Shown here: positions 48,115 through 59,935 of the stretch, one piece after another
Position numbering within the stretch: position 1 is the first letter of the stretch
Layout of the letters: each line of letters starts with the position of its first letter
Notes under the pieces: generated by a model
The model's input: only the letters and a program-made list of their open reading frames with translations
Database searches by the model: none
What the model was told of the DNA's origin: nothing
Made by a program: the position numbers and the translations under genes
Source of the DNA: Acorus gramineus
Taxonomy: Eukaryota > Streptophyta > Magnoliopsida > Acorales > Acoraceae
DNA length: 64,000 bases
Assembly: GCA_030737835.1 (NCBI GenBank)
Contig: CM060849.1
Location: forward strand, 17,202,334-17,266,333
Direction: 5' to 3'

Positions 48115-48730
48115 GAAGATTGGTTTTTCTGAAACATTGGATTAAGTGGTGCCGAAATTATTTGACTGAATGAATGGTTATTTTTTTTTATAGCATGGAA
48201 AAAAAATTATTTTAAAAAAACTGGTTTAATTTTTTATGGGTGTTGTACTGATTTGTTTTGAATGTCCTTTGTGTGTTTTTATTTATTTATTTAATAAGTG
48301 AACAATTTTGTTGAGTGTTTTTTTACAATATTTTTTTCTAGAAACATTTGATGTAGTACCGCATCTGATATATATATATGATCAATTAAGGTCAGTTTTT
48401 TTATTATAATTTTCTGTTAAAAAAACATAAATTTGTTTATTTAAGTGACAATTTGTAGAATATGTAAAAAAAAATTTATTCGGTGTTCATGATTTTTTTA
48501 TTGAGTTATGTTTGAGATTGTTTTAATTTTAAAATATTTGAGGAAGTGGTACCAACATTGCTCATAGAATGAATTCTAATGAAAGCATGTTTATTTTAAG
48601 TGGAATGGAAAAACTGTTTAGTTTTTTTACAAAAAATGGTTTAATTTTATGGGAAGTTGTATTGTAGCACCATTAGTGTGACAGATGATATGATTTTTTT
48701 AACTTTAATGGCATTTGTGTTTTTTCTTTC
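48115..48730. repeat. Three diverged tandem units of about 200 bp
   Basis: Similar strings recur at 48130 (GAAACATTGGATTAAGTGGT), 48341 (GAAACATTTGATGTAGTACC) and 48531 (AAAATATTTGAGGAAGTGGT). The first and third units stay alignable for much longer (ATGAAT, GGAATGGAAAAA, GGTTTAATTTTATGGG and a following GTTGTA). They are old and AT-rich, with no coding. Confidence 0.55.
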
Positions 48731-49906
48731 AAATTTTTTTTCTTTATTAGGTCATGAAATGAAGAGATCTTGTATTGTATATAAGTTCTTCTGTAGCTTG
48801 ATGTCTATCATGTATTTCTTTGATTTCTGTTGTCATTTTCATGACTGATGATGAAGAATTGCCCATCAAAACTTGTTTTTCTTTTAAGCAAAGCATTTTT
48901 GATATGCAATGCATCTTCCTTTTTTAATTGTCCAAAAAAACCTTTTAATACCTTTATTGGTAGAGTGTTTTTTTTTTTTATAGCAAATTGTAGGCATTAT
49001 TCATTTAAAAAAATTTTAGAATAGACAATGTCTAAATTGGAGATAAGAAATAACAGATTAAATAAAAATACAAAACAAGATAAAGATTGCGCATGGAAGG
49101 GTGATGTAGAAATGGTTTGGAGGAATTTTTTAGTGTTTAGAAGAATTTTTTTTTTAAGTGATGCATATAAATTTTTTTTTTTTTAAACAAAGGTATGACC
49201 AGACCCTAACAAGTAGGCTGTAGCTATCTACGCAACTTAATTTGCACGGCGAGAGCCAAATAAAAAAATTTTAAAAAAAATTGACACAGCAACCAAGCCA
49301 AAACATACTCAATAAGTCATCACCAAATGAAACCCATCAGAGATAAAATATTTTAATAACATCTCAACCGTCCGATGCATGTAACCACTCCTTTGGTCAA
49401 AGTCAAATTTTGACGTGGAAGTTTGAGTTTTTTAAAATGTCCAATTATTTCAATTGAAACTCTTAATTGATATAAATTTTAAATGTAAATATTTTATCTT
49501 TAGTACAAATTGTTTTAACAATGTACAGAAAATGGTTAGTTTTTGAACTCCATATGTTTAGTTGGTTCTCATTAAAGGTATTATCTGTTTGGATAGAGCA
49601 GATTTAATTTCAATTTAAATAAAAAATAAAGTGTTTTATTAAAAATGCGGGATTTTTTTTTTTTGGTAATTTGTATTCCTGTTTGCATTTTGATTATTGA
49701 CATTTTCATGATTCAAGGATTATTGACATAGGTCTAGTTTTTTTTATTGCAGGTTCAAAAAGGGTGAACAAAAAAAAAAAGAGAAGCAATACAGCTGAGA
49801 TTGAAACAAATGAAACACAAAAAAGTACAAAACAACTGAGTGGTTTCTTCTCTTTTCATTTTTTTGTACTTTCTTGTCAGATAAAATCTCATCTTTCTTT
49901 GTCACT

Positions 49907-49941
<35 letters not shown>

Positions 49942-52900
49942 ACACCTTCACCATTTTTGGTTCCCTTCCTTCCTAAAGGAGATGCATGGTTGCTTTCATT
50001 CTTACTATTATTCTCTCTTTCTCTATATATTTATATATATTGTTGTTTTTTGTGATGTCTTCTGGGACTCAGTTTTGTTCTTCAATAGGTTTAGTGAATC
50101 TCTCCATCTGTTATTTATAAAGGGTCTTCTGCAGTTTCTATAGACTGATATGTTTATTTTTTTTTATTTTTTTTCTGAAGGAGAAAAGAAAACCTGTAAG
50201 TGTTGAGTTTGTACAAAGACAGATTATCTGTTTCTAATGGAAAGAAAAGCTGAGTGTCTATGGAAATCAGATGCATATGTTTATTGGTTTTCATTGGAAT
50301 CATGAGTTCATTAATTGAGTTTATTATTGTGATACTGACCATCTCTTATTTGAAGTTTGTTTTTATAGGAAGAAGAGTTGGCCTTTTATTTAAGGGGGGT
50401 CTTGGACCATCTGAAACTGTTTTGAACTTTTGTTTTCTTTCTTTGATTGAGAGTTTGCTTGGTTCCACATGGAAATTAAAGCTAAATAGGGTTTTGGTTC
50501 TAGTCAGGTTGAGTTCAACCAATCCGATTTAATAAAACTATGATTGATTTCCAGTGTACATGTCATGTACTTTTTTTTTTTTTTGCTTGGTAGATACACT
50601 ATATATAATTTTGTATTTACACTAGGCAAATTATGTAATAGTCTTATCCATATATTTTATAACACCAAGTGTAATGCATAGTTGTACGATACATGTACTT
50701 AATTATAGAATTTCAATGGTTGGCTTTTGTGGGTTTCCTGACAAAAGAAGAATAGGGAGGGTAGTGAGAAAATAAAGGATAAAGAAGAAGAAACTTGAAT
50801 TGCATGTGGGTTCTGAATTCTTATTCAACTCTCTCTCTCTCTCTCTCTACATAATAATATTTGTTAATACATTCTATATTGAGATACTCAATACCGACCA
50901 CAGTTTTAATAACTCCTGCATTCAGGAGAAGAAGAAGCTGATATTAAATTATGGTTGGAAAACGAAGCCCAAGTTAGACCTGAACTGGTATTCTAATGCT
51001 GACATTTATAGCTATTTGTGTGGTCTGCATTGTTTTCTGTGTTGGGGAATATCTATTTGTCTTTTTGACAGGCTAAACTGAGGTTTAGATTGGGTTGCAC
51101 GTGGTCCTTCACTTTGACCGTACAAAATTTTCTGTGTTGACATTTTGGGGATCACATCACCTCCTTTACTGTTACGTGTATGGAAAATGAGGGCACGCAT
51201 GATCAATTACTGTATGAGTTTTTTTTTTTTTTTTTTTAATAAAAGAAATGATACTCCTTATATAGCTCGTAAACTAAGCTTGTCAATCGGACGGATACGG
51301 ATTGAATATGTTAATATCTATATCCTAACTTTCAGATTCAGATATGGATATTAATTTTTAGATTCAGATCCCTTCGAATTCAGATATTTTTCAGATAATT
51401 AACAGGTCTGAATATTGACATTAATTTAAATAATTAAGTGATATTTTAAAGAGATGTCAATATTAAAATTAAGTTTTTAAGGCTTATTCTCTTTTTCAGA
51501 TATTATACATTAAAAATCTAATAATATTATAATATATTATTATTATATTTAATAATACAAGATAACAATATGAGTAATATATAATTTAAATATATATATT
51601 TATATAATCAATAATGATTCCTAGACCCCAACTTTCCAGGCCCCATGATGTGGCAATAGGACATTACCTATTATACCCTCTAATTGATAACCACCTCTAA
51701 AAGGAAAACGGTTTGATTTATTCCTAGGATCGTGGAGATTTCATTAATTACTGTATTTCTTCTTCCTTGCATTGTGTAAAATCATTAATCCCTATAATTT
51801 ATTCGTAGCAGTCCCGAAATTGATCTCTCTTTCGGATCAGGTTTGTCAATTGTTTTTTTTATTTTTTATTTATCTTATTGAATGAAAGTCACATCGAATT
51901 TGAAATTAAATTTTTGATGATCAAATATTCAGTCTATGTTACATGTTTCAATTCAAAAAATGAATTTTTTTTTATGTTTTGATCACTATTTCACACTTTT
52001 TTTTATATTTGTTTCGTTATAATTTCATAAATGTAATTTTGATATTGTTACATTTAATTATTACTGGTTCGTATGATGTTTATATTAGACTCCCGAATTC
52101 GGATATTCATTTACACAATTTTGTTACATTCATAAATGTAACACTCTGAAATGTAACATTATCTCATGTTGTGCATTTCTTTTAACAATGTAAATAGAAA
52201 TGACGTATAAATGTAACAGTGAAGTACATACTTTTACAGAGGATTCTGATACATTTTCTTTGGAAGGCAGTGCACTAGAAATTGAAATAGATAATTTTAA
52301 ATAGTAAATGTAACTGTTTGACATTTAGGTAAATATAATTGTTTGTTCCATCTATATAAATGTAACAGTTTTTATATAAATGTAACAAATCGTTGTGAGA
52401 GATGTAAACATTTAAGAAATGTATTTGTAACTACCAATATAAAATGTAACAGTTTCATATGTTAACTATATGTGTTTTTTATTTAAATTTGAATACAATA
52501 ACTACCTAGAGAAAATGAGTTGTTTGAAGGATTTTAATGAAAACAATTTCGGTAATTTTTGGTGTAATCTAGGTTCAATTATAATTTAAGTAATAATTTT
52601 AAAATTTAGGTAATGATCGAACGGTTGTTATTCAAACTATTTGAATAACAACCGTCCGATCTTTTTCTTTTTTTGGTGAAACAGAATATCCAAACGTCCA
52701 AATCATTTTAAATTGTTTGATAAACATTCAGAAACACTAAGTCTTAAAATCAATAAGATAAGATTGAATATAAATGTAAACAAACTAAATAATTTTAAGA
52801 TTTTAAGGATTTTAAGATTAGGTAAGGATTTTAAGATTTACATGAAAGAGTCATAACTAAATTAGAGAAAATGGGGGGATTTGGGTTAATAAGACAAATT

Positions 52901-54149
52901 TTTAATGAAGGGCAAATTTGTATTTTGTCATTTTACCATTTTTTGAAAAAGTCAACAAACCAAAAAACCAACCAATGAAATGATGACACCTCATGGGGCT
53001 TGTGAGTGGGGCTTATATTATGGGGCCTGGGTATCATGACTGTATTAAAATATATGTCAAATATTTTTAATTTTTCATATATGAATTAAAATTTAATTTA
53101 AATTTTTTTTAAATAATTAACAGACTTACTGTGAACGGTTACAAAAACCCAAAGACCCAAACAAGGCCAGAGAAGGCAGAGAGAAAGAAAAGAAATATGT
53201 ACCAGCTTTTGTTATATTTACGTTTTATAATAGGTACTTGGTCAATGATGATGTTTTGATAGCTAATTTGTCAAATATTTAAAATTTATATTTATTTTGA
53301 ATTCAATATGTATTATAAAATTATATGTGTCTGTGTTACCATCATCTCTTCCCAGCCCATCTTTGCCCCACGCAGCCTCTTCTGCTCTTCGCACCTCTCC
53401 TTTGCCCCACTTCAACCCTCCTCTCTCTTCCCTCTCCCCCTATTTGTGGGTGGTGGGGACAGTGATATGGGTGGTGTGACTTTTTGGTTATCCGATTTGA
53501 AAATATGATTGGTAGGAGTATTTGTATATAATTATAATTTTAAAATTAAACAATACTGGTATAAAATTAAAAATTATGTTGACTGCATTTAAGCTATAAA
53601 TGACAATGTATCTAACATTTTCCTGTAAAAATTGACAAGAAAACATACACGTATAGATACAAACAAAAAAAGGCCTCCATCCAATCAGATGGACTGGACC
53701 TTTATATGTACTAAATAGTAAGAGCTCTATTACACTTAATTTTTATTACAGTCATAAATGTAGTCATATATATCTCGTTAGTCATTTTCACTCACTTTAT
53801 TAAAATAAATACTTCATTAGAAATTTTTTATCTATAAACTTTATCATTCAATTCAATAGAATTTATAATTCACATTTTAAATAAGTACATACCTCTTAAA
53901 TAAAATATATAATTTAAAAAAAAATGAAAACACACGTGCTCTGAGTTTTTTAGATTGTAAAATAGATCGATTGTAACATTTCCTAATAATTAAAACTCCT
54001 GATTAAATGCGTTGTGTTAAAGCCCAGTCATCCTGCATGGGCCCAAGAGTCCACTAACGAATGGCCCGGAAAAGCCCAAATAAGGGCCTACAAGTCCCAC
54101 CAGAACAGACGGCGGAGAGGACCAGAGAGGCAGAGGAGGGAACAAACCG
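48731..54149. other. Long gene-poor spacer
   Basis: AT-rich throughout. Contains CT microsatellites near 49911-49938 and 50830-50849, a hAT-like end fragment near 51278-51300 (TTGTCAATCGGACGGATACGG), and a pyrimidine-rich stretch at 53340-53450. No protein-coding gene could be supported; the short frames here lack recognisable domains. Confidence 0.5.
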
Positions 54150-56164
54150 ATGGTGCCCTCTCGCATCGCAGCCGCCATTACCGCCGCGAGGACCCTCAAT
54201 AGACTCCTCCTCCGCCGATCTCCGGCCACCTCCATCGTCAACCTCCGCCACTCCTCCTCCTACGTCGGTCCCCGCCGGGAGCTCTCCGTCTCCCGACTCT
54301 CGCAAACCCTCCGGCCGCCGGAGACCCTGAAATCTCGGCCGCCGCATCGGAACTTGGCGAGCTTCATAGGGAAGGTGACGATGCCCGTCACGAGGACCGA
54401 CTACGGAGCGTACACTCTTCTCGAAGTCAAGAACTCGCTCGAATCCGACCGTACGTTCCGGTGAGATCGGGCTGAACCCCCCCCTTTTTTATTTCTAGGG
54501 TTTTTCGAATCTTCGTGAGAATTGATGTTTGATTCACGTGTTATCTATACATCTAAACAGGGTTTTATTGAACTTGAACGACGAGTGGGCGAAGTTGTGT
54601 TTGGAGCATCTGAAACCCGATGATTTCATTTTTGTGACTGGATTTTTAGGTTCGTATGAAAAGATGGTTCGATGTGGAGAGCTCAGAGTGTTGTACAAGG
54701 TTTGGTTGGCTTTCAGAGTTGTTTATTTGGCTGTGTAAAAGTTTTAGATTTTTTATATCATAATATAATCATAGAAGTTTTGGAAAGCTCTTTCTTTACT
54801 TCATGAGGTGAAAAACATGATTATAAGGCATTTGTTGTTTATGAAATTGGGTGATGGAGTTGAATTTAATCACAAAATAATATATTTTGTTTAGTTGTGA
54901 GCAGGGGTTTTGCATTAGGCAATTGGATTGACATTATAAGATCTTTTTTTTTTCCTTTATTATGTTAAGGGTGTGATGAAAGTAAAATTTTATCTCTAAT
55001 CACTCAAAGAAATGGTGTTTGTGTCAAACAAATGGAAAAAAAATTCCTTGTCTTTCCTTTCTTTTTATTTGTCTTTTTCTTGTCTAATTAGAAGAGGTGG
55101 TAATTTTATTTTCACAATGTGAGGCAAAGTGACTGGAATTATTTTCAGTCACTTTTTATCACAAGCACAAACAACTTAAAAACTCGTTAAAGAAAAAATG
55201 ATTTCCTTTTCATCACTTCCCCTTTTTTTTGGTCAGTCATCACTTCCCCTTTGATCTAAGTTCCTTTACTTTCATTCATTTTCATCCAAGATTTTGCACA
55301 AAAACACCATAAGCAACATTTTTTTTTTATGAAGTGGAGATTATAAATCAATTGTCCCCTTTAGAGGCATTCGAGTTCAGTTAATAAATGATGTTGATAA
55401 TTCTCCAGCTAGCTACAACTTGAGCAATGACCTGTTTTGGCATTTTGATTTTTCTTTTGAAAAAAAAAAGTCATTTATGCATTTGTTTTGATAATTAGGT
55501 GAAATAATGTTGTTGAATGAATGCTTTTAATCTTTTTCGGTATGCAGGTCACCGTGAAGGAATTAAACTTTATAATGCCTAATTATCCTGGCCATAAAGA
55601 TGAGCGTTTGCAGGCAGAAGCAAATGTGAAGCAAAATAGTGAGTTCTGTTCTTTCCCCTCTTACCACTGTGTTACGAGATACCGATACATCGGTTTTAGT
55701 TGCAGCTTCAGTTTTATGTACATCTTAACCTGTCATTTCAATTTGTTTCCCCACCATCCATAAATTTCACTTCATGTGCAGGTTTATCTGATAGGAAGCC
55801 AGTATCTGATGGTGAGTCTTGTTTTTTTGTTTGAAATGATTTCAGGTCACGACATTCTAATGATATTCACAGCCATCTCTAAAACTCAATTTCAGGTTCA
55901 TCCAATAAAGAAAAGGAGAGAGACCGTCTAAGGTTATGGCAGGTGTTCCTCGCCAACCCACGTGAATGGTGGGATAACAGGAGGAACAAGAAACATCCAA
56001 AGGCACCAGATTTTAAACACAGAGACACTGGCGAAGTCCTTTGGATTAATCCAGATGACCCTCCATGGCTGAAAAGGCAACTTGAACTCCTCGACTCCCA
56101 CATGGAAGGAAGAGATCAAGGGGTAGCTCGAGCTCGTCTCTCCACTTGGAAAATCAATGACTGA
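54150..56164 (+). CDS. OSB-type organellar single-stranded DNA-binding protein
   Basis: Plant OSB proteins bind single-stranded DNA in mitochondria or plastids and restrain recombination of the organelle genome. Exons are 54150-54460, 54561-54699, 55548-55638, 55782-55811 and 55896-56164, together 840 nt and 279 residues. The N-terminus (MVPSRIAAAITAARTLNRLL) is Arg/Ala-rich without acids, as in a mitochondrial presequence. An SSB/OB-fold region spans about 68-160 (LASFIGKVTMPVTRTDYGAY, then FVTGFLGSYEK). One PDF motif follows at about 205-255 (LWQVFLANPREWWDNRRNKK, then KAPDFKHRDTGEVLW). Only one PDF motif is present, as in OSB1/OSB2-like members. Exon 4 is a 30-nt microexon. The target organelle is inferred. 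Confidence 0.94.
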
Positions 56165-59100
56165 GGTGGTGGAACCTTGATAGTGAATACAACATGACAT
56201 GGATATTGATTTACATCAACGGTGGAACCATCCAGATGTGGGATTTTCAGCATCTACTCTTCATTATGCTGCATCGAGGTATTATTTGAAAAAATATTTG
56301 GGAATGGATAGGTTTTCAACACCTCTATCATCACTCACATTGGAAGTTTTACTCAAGGAGTATATTTTAAAGATTTAAACAAATACCATCATGAAACAAG
56401 ATACACATGAAACGGAAGGTCTGAACTTCTAAATTCATCATTGCCCTGTGGGGGGGATTCAATCTTAGCATGTTGTAGATTTTGATCATTCTCATTGGTT
56501 CCTTGTGGTCAAAACAGTCATTTTTTTTGTATGTACAATCTCAGTTTTTTTTTACTGAGATGTTTTATACAATCATGTTGTTTGTACTACAGAGATTCAG
56601 AAATTGAGAAGAGTATTCATTCAGAGTGTTTTTTTATCAGTCAGTCATCAAATGAACTAGCACATGTAGTTGGAATGAATCACGGGAAGAACAAATTGAC
56701 ACTAAAAGAAGCATTGATTCTCAATCACAGCACAACACACAAGCTTTTGGAACAGACATTTTCTCATTGAATAAAAGTCTAACCGAATCACTCTACATTT
56801 AAAGGGTTATTATCAATAGTCATCTTGAACGACTCTGCCATATCTTTTCTTTTATCCAAAATTTGACCACAATTGTTTTATCAAAACTATGGCCATATTT
56901 GTTACACAGATGCGTAAAAAAATACCTTTGTAAAATGTGGAATTGAAAATTTATCGTGTGTCTAAATATAAAGAAGAAGAATTGAGGGTAATTTGTGGCC
57001 AAAGATAATTTTTTTATAAATCTCTAAATAAGTTGAAATCCTAAAAGCACTGTTGATGAAGCTTTTTGATGAAGTGTGGCATCATTAAAAAAATTTAGCT
57101 TAAATAAGCTCAAGTTTAAATAAACTTACCACGACAATTCTTTTAAATTAAAAATTATAATCAATAAATTATAAGTTTAAACAAACAACTAAAATGTCAA
57201 TTTGTATCAAATAATGATAAAAAATGGTTATTGGATTTTTTTTTCTTCCGATTTTACCATTTCAGATGTATATTGAAAAAGCGGTGCGATTCTTTTAGGC
57301 CTAATTTGACATGGGAATAAGAGGTTGGGATAAGAAAAAAAATTAGATTAAATTACTTGTTATTTCATATGAAATAAAAAAAAGAGGGATAAAATATGGA
57401 TAATTGTCCACATTTTGAGATAAAAAATGGGGATACTTTGTTCTAGATAAAGGTAGAATAGATTTTGTCCTAATTTTTTATCCTTATTTTGAAAATTGGG
57501 ATAACATTTATGACTACCATTCAAAAAAAAAAAAAAAAAAAGAATGTGTTCCACTAAACAATATTAATGTCTCATTAATAGGAGGGTAGATTTGGTATTT
57601 TTAAAAAAATTAAAATTATCTCATATTTTGATCCAAATGCAAGATTAAGGATAAAAATACAAAAAATAAGGATAAAAAAAGCATTAACAAATATAAATAT
57701 GAATAAAAAGAGTAGATATTTTATCTTTATAAATTAGGTTAACATATCCTATAAATTTATCTCTTTATCAAAACTAGACCTTAAAAGGGGACAACTAAAG
57801 TCTCATTAGTAGGTGTTGAAACCCCCTAAAAGAAAAAAAAAAGAAAAAAAAAAAAAGAAAAAAAAGAGGGCGATATGGCCGATCACCACTCTTTCTCAAT
57901 CTCTTTTTTTTTCTTTCTTAACTTCTCTTTCTCCCAATCACCCCTCCCCTCCGCAGTCACGGCACGCCCCCTCCCTCGTTGTTTCTCCTTCTCTCTCTCT
58001 TTCTCCCTCTCCTTCGTTGTTTCCTCCCCCGTCCCGTCGTCGCCGCCTCTTCTACCCGCTCCCTCTGCCTCCCTCCCTCCATCCCTTCCCTCTCTTTTCC
58101 TTTTTTATTTTTTAAGATGTATAAACCCCATTTTAAAAAAGATAAAAATGGAGGGTGCCGATGCATGGGATGAATCTAACACTCCGTTTTCTTTAAACCT
58201 GATTCCATGTAAGAAATAATGGACTAAGGTTGTGTTTAGATGTGAGATTAAGATTCTTAAAATCTTGTGTTTCAAACTCAGCTTTTAAAAAATATTATTT
58301 TATTAAATTTTTAAGATATTTTTTTGACATAAAAAGAAATATGAATATTTAAAAAACTAAACACTGAAAATGTGTTACTATTTTAATTTAAAATTTTTTA
58401 ACCTTTTCACTGGTATTCAAATGTACAAGTCTTCAGTTTTTGTAAGGGTTCTTTCATTTTAGACGATAACATCTGATATTGTGAATCGAGTCTTTCAAAT
58501 CCATGCCTTATATATTAAAATAATATACCTTGTTAAAAGATTAATAGAACATATCCGTGCCTTATATATTAATATAAATTATTAAAAAATTAACATATGC
58601 ATTTTACCGCACCATTGTATTCATTGCTTTATATTTAGTTTTTAAAAACATAAAAATATATGTTTTTAATTACTTAAGAGTATATATTCTATTTTATAAA
58701 AAATATATTGTTAGTAGATATACATATACATAATATATGCTGCACGGTCACACTTCATCAGTGTGTGTGTGTGTAAAGAAAAAACGTGTTGAAGCTAGGT
58801 TTAAAAATAAGCTATAGGTAACATTCTGATCTCAAACATAATAATAATAAAAAAAGAATTATAAAGTTGAGCGTGAATATCAATTCCAAATAGTTTTCGT
58901 GGTTATAACAAATATCTAGATAAGGTTTACGTTAACTAATAAAAATTCGACAGAATCCAAAAATAATTTTACTATTAAATCTTAACTGAACGAGGTATGC
59001 TCCACCGAATTAAGATTTGGAAGTTAATTTAACAACTAACCAACAAAGTTGACAGAGTAAAAATCTTAAACAGAATCTAAAAATACATCTTATCCACTGT

Positions 59101-59935
59101 AACTATTCATTTTTTGGTATTCATTTTTTTGGTAAGGAACCTATTCAATTGGTGAACACAATATACTTTATCCAATTAAGATAAGATTTTTTTGGTAAAA
59201 CTTTATCCAATTAATATTTAAAAGTAGATAAACCAATTTTTTAAAGTTACTTTTGGTTTTTCTTTGTTTTATAAACACTTATAAAAAATCAATTGTAAAT
59301 CTTTTGGGCACATACTCGCGAAATATTAGAAGTTCAAATTCTCTATCAGTTACGTCTCTCAACAACCTAAAATTTATTAACACATTTAAACTTTATCTAA
59401 ACAAAAAGCTTAAATTTTAATGAATTGGATGCACATCAAATGCAAGCACACCTGATATAAATATGGCACTTGAACATAACCACTGTAAAACCCTAGAAAT
59501 TAAAATGATACAATAATATGTCCAATACTATGTGTACTGTTTTTTTTTTAACATACAAATTTATTCATTGAAATACATACGGTTGAATTCTTTGTTAATT
59601 TTCACACACCATACAGTGCAATAGGACAGTGTGAACTTAAGTGTGAGGTTTCAAACAGTAAATATAGAAATTAGAAATCTTAAACTCAATTGAAACGAAA
59701 CCTCCAAAACATATCAAAAAACTAAAACTATCTACAGTATAACAACTGTATCCTAACATTAAAAAAAATCCTTCTAATTAATTATATATATCTAAAACAT
59801 AATAAAAATCATAACTAATCCTAATTATTCATAAAGCATAAAATAAACCTAACAAATAAAAAAAAAAACTACACATATCTAACAGTCCAGCTGCATCAAC
59901 TTCCCTTTCTCTTATAAAACAACACATCAAAATTT
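56165..59935. other. Spacer between OSB and the GARP factor gene
   Basis: Starts with the OSB 3' region. Around 57295-57790 the ends TTTTAGGCCTAATTT and (reversed) TTTTAAGGTCTAGTTTT suggest an old MITE of about 490 bp. Poly-A tracts at 57832-57866 and a CT-rich stretch at 57885-58110 follow. A (GT)n run lies near 58760. No supported gene; the CT-rich stretch gives Ser/Pro/Leu/Phe low-complexity frames only. Confidence 0.45.

Noticed and set aside
57875-58219. Ser/Pro/Phe-rich open frames in a CT-rich stretch
   Set aside because: Low-complexity translation of a pyrimidine tract, with no domain, no clear exon partners and several frames equally open.
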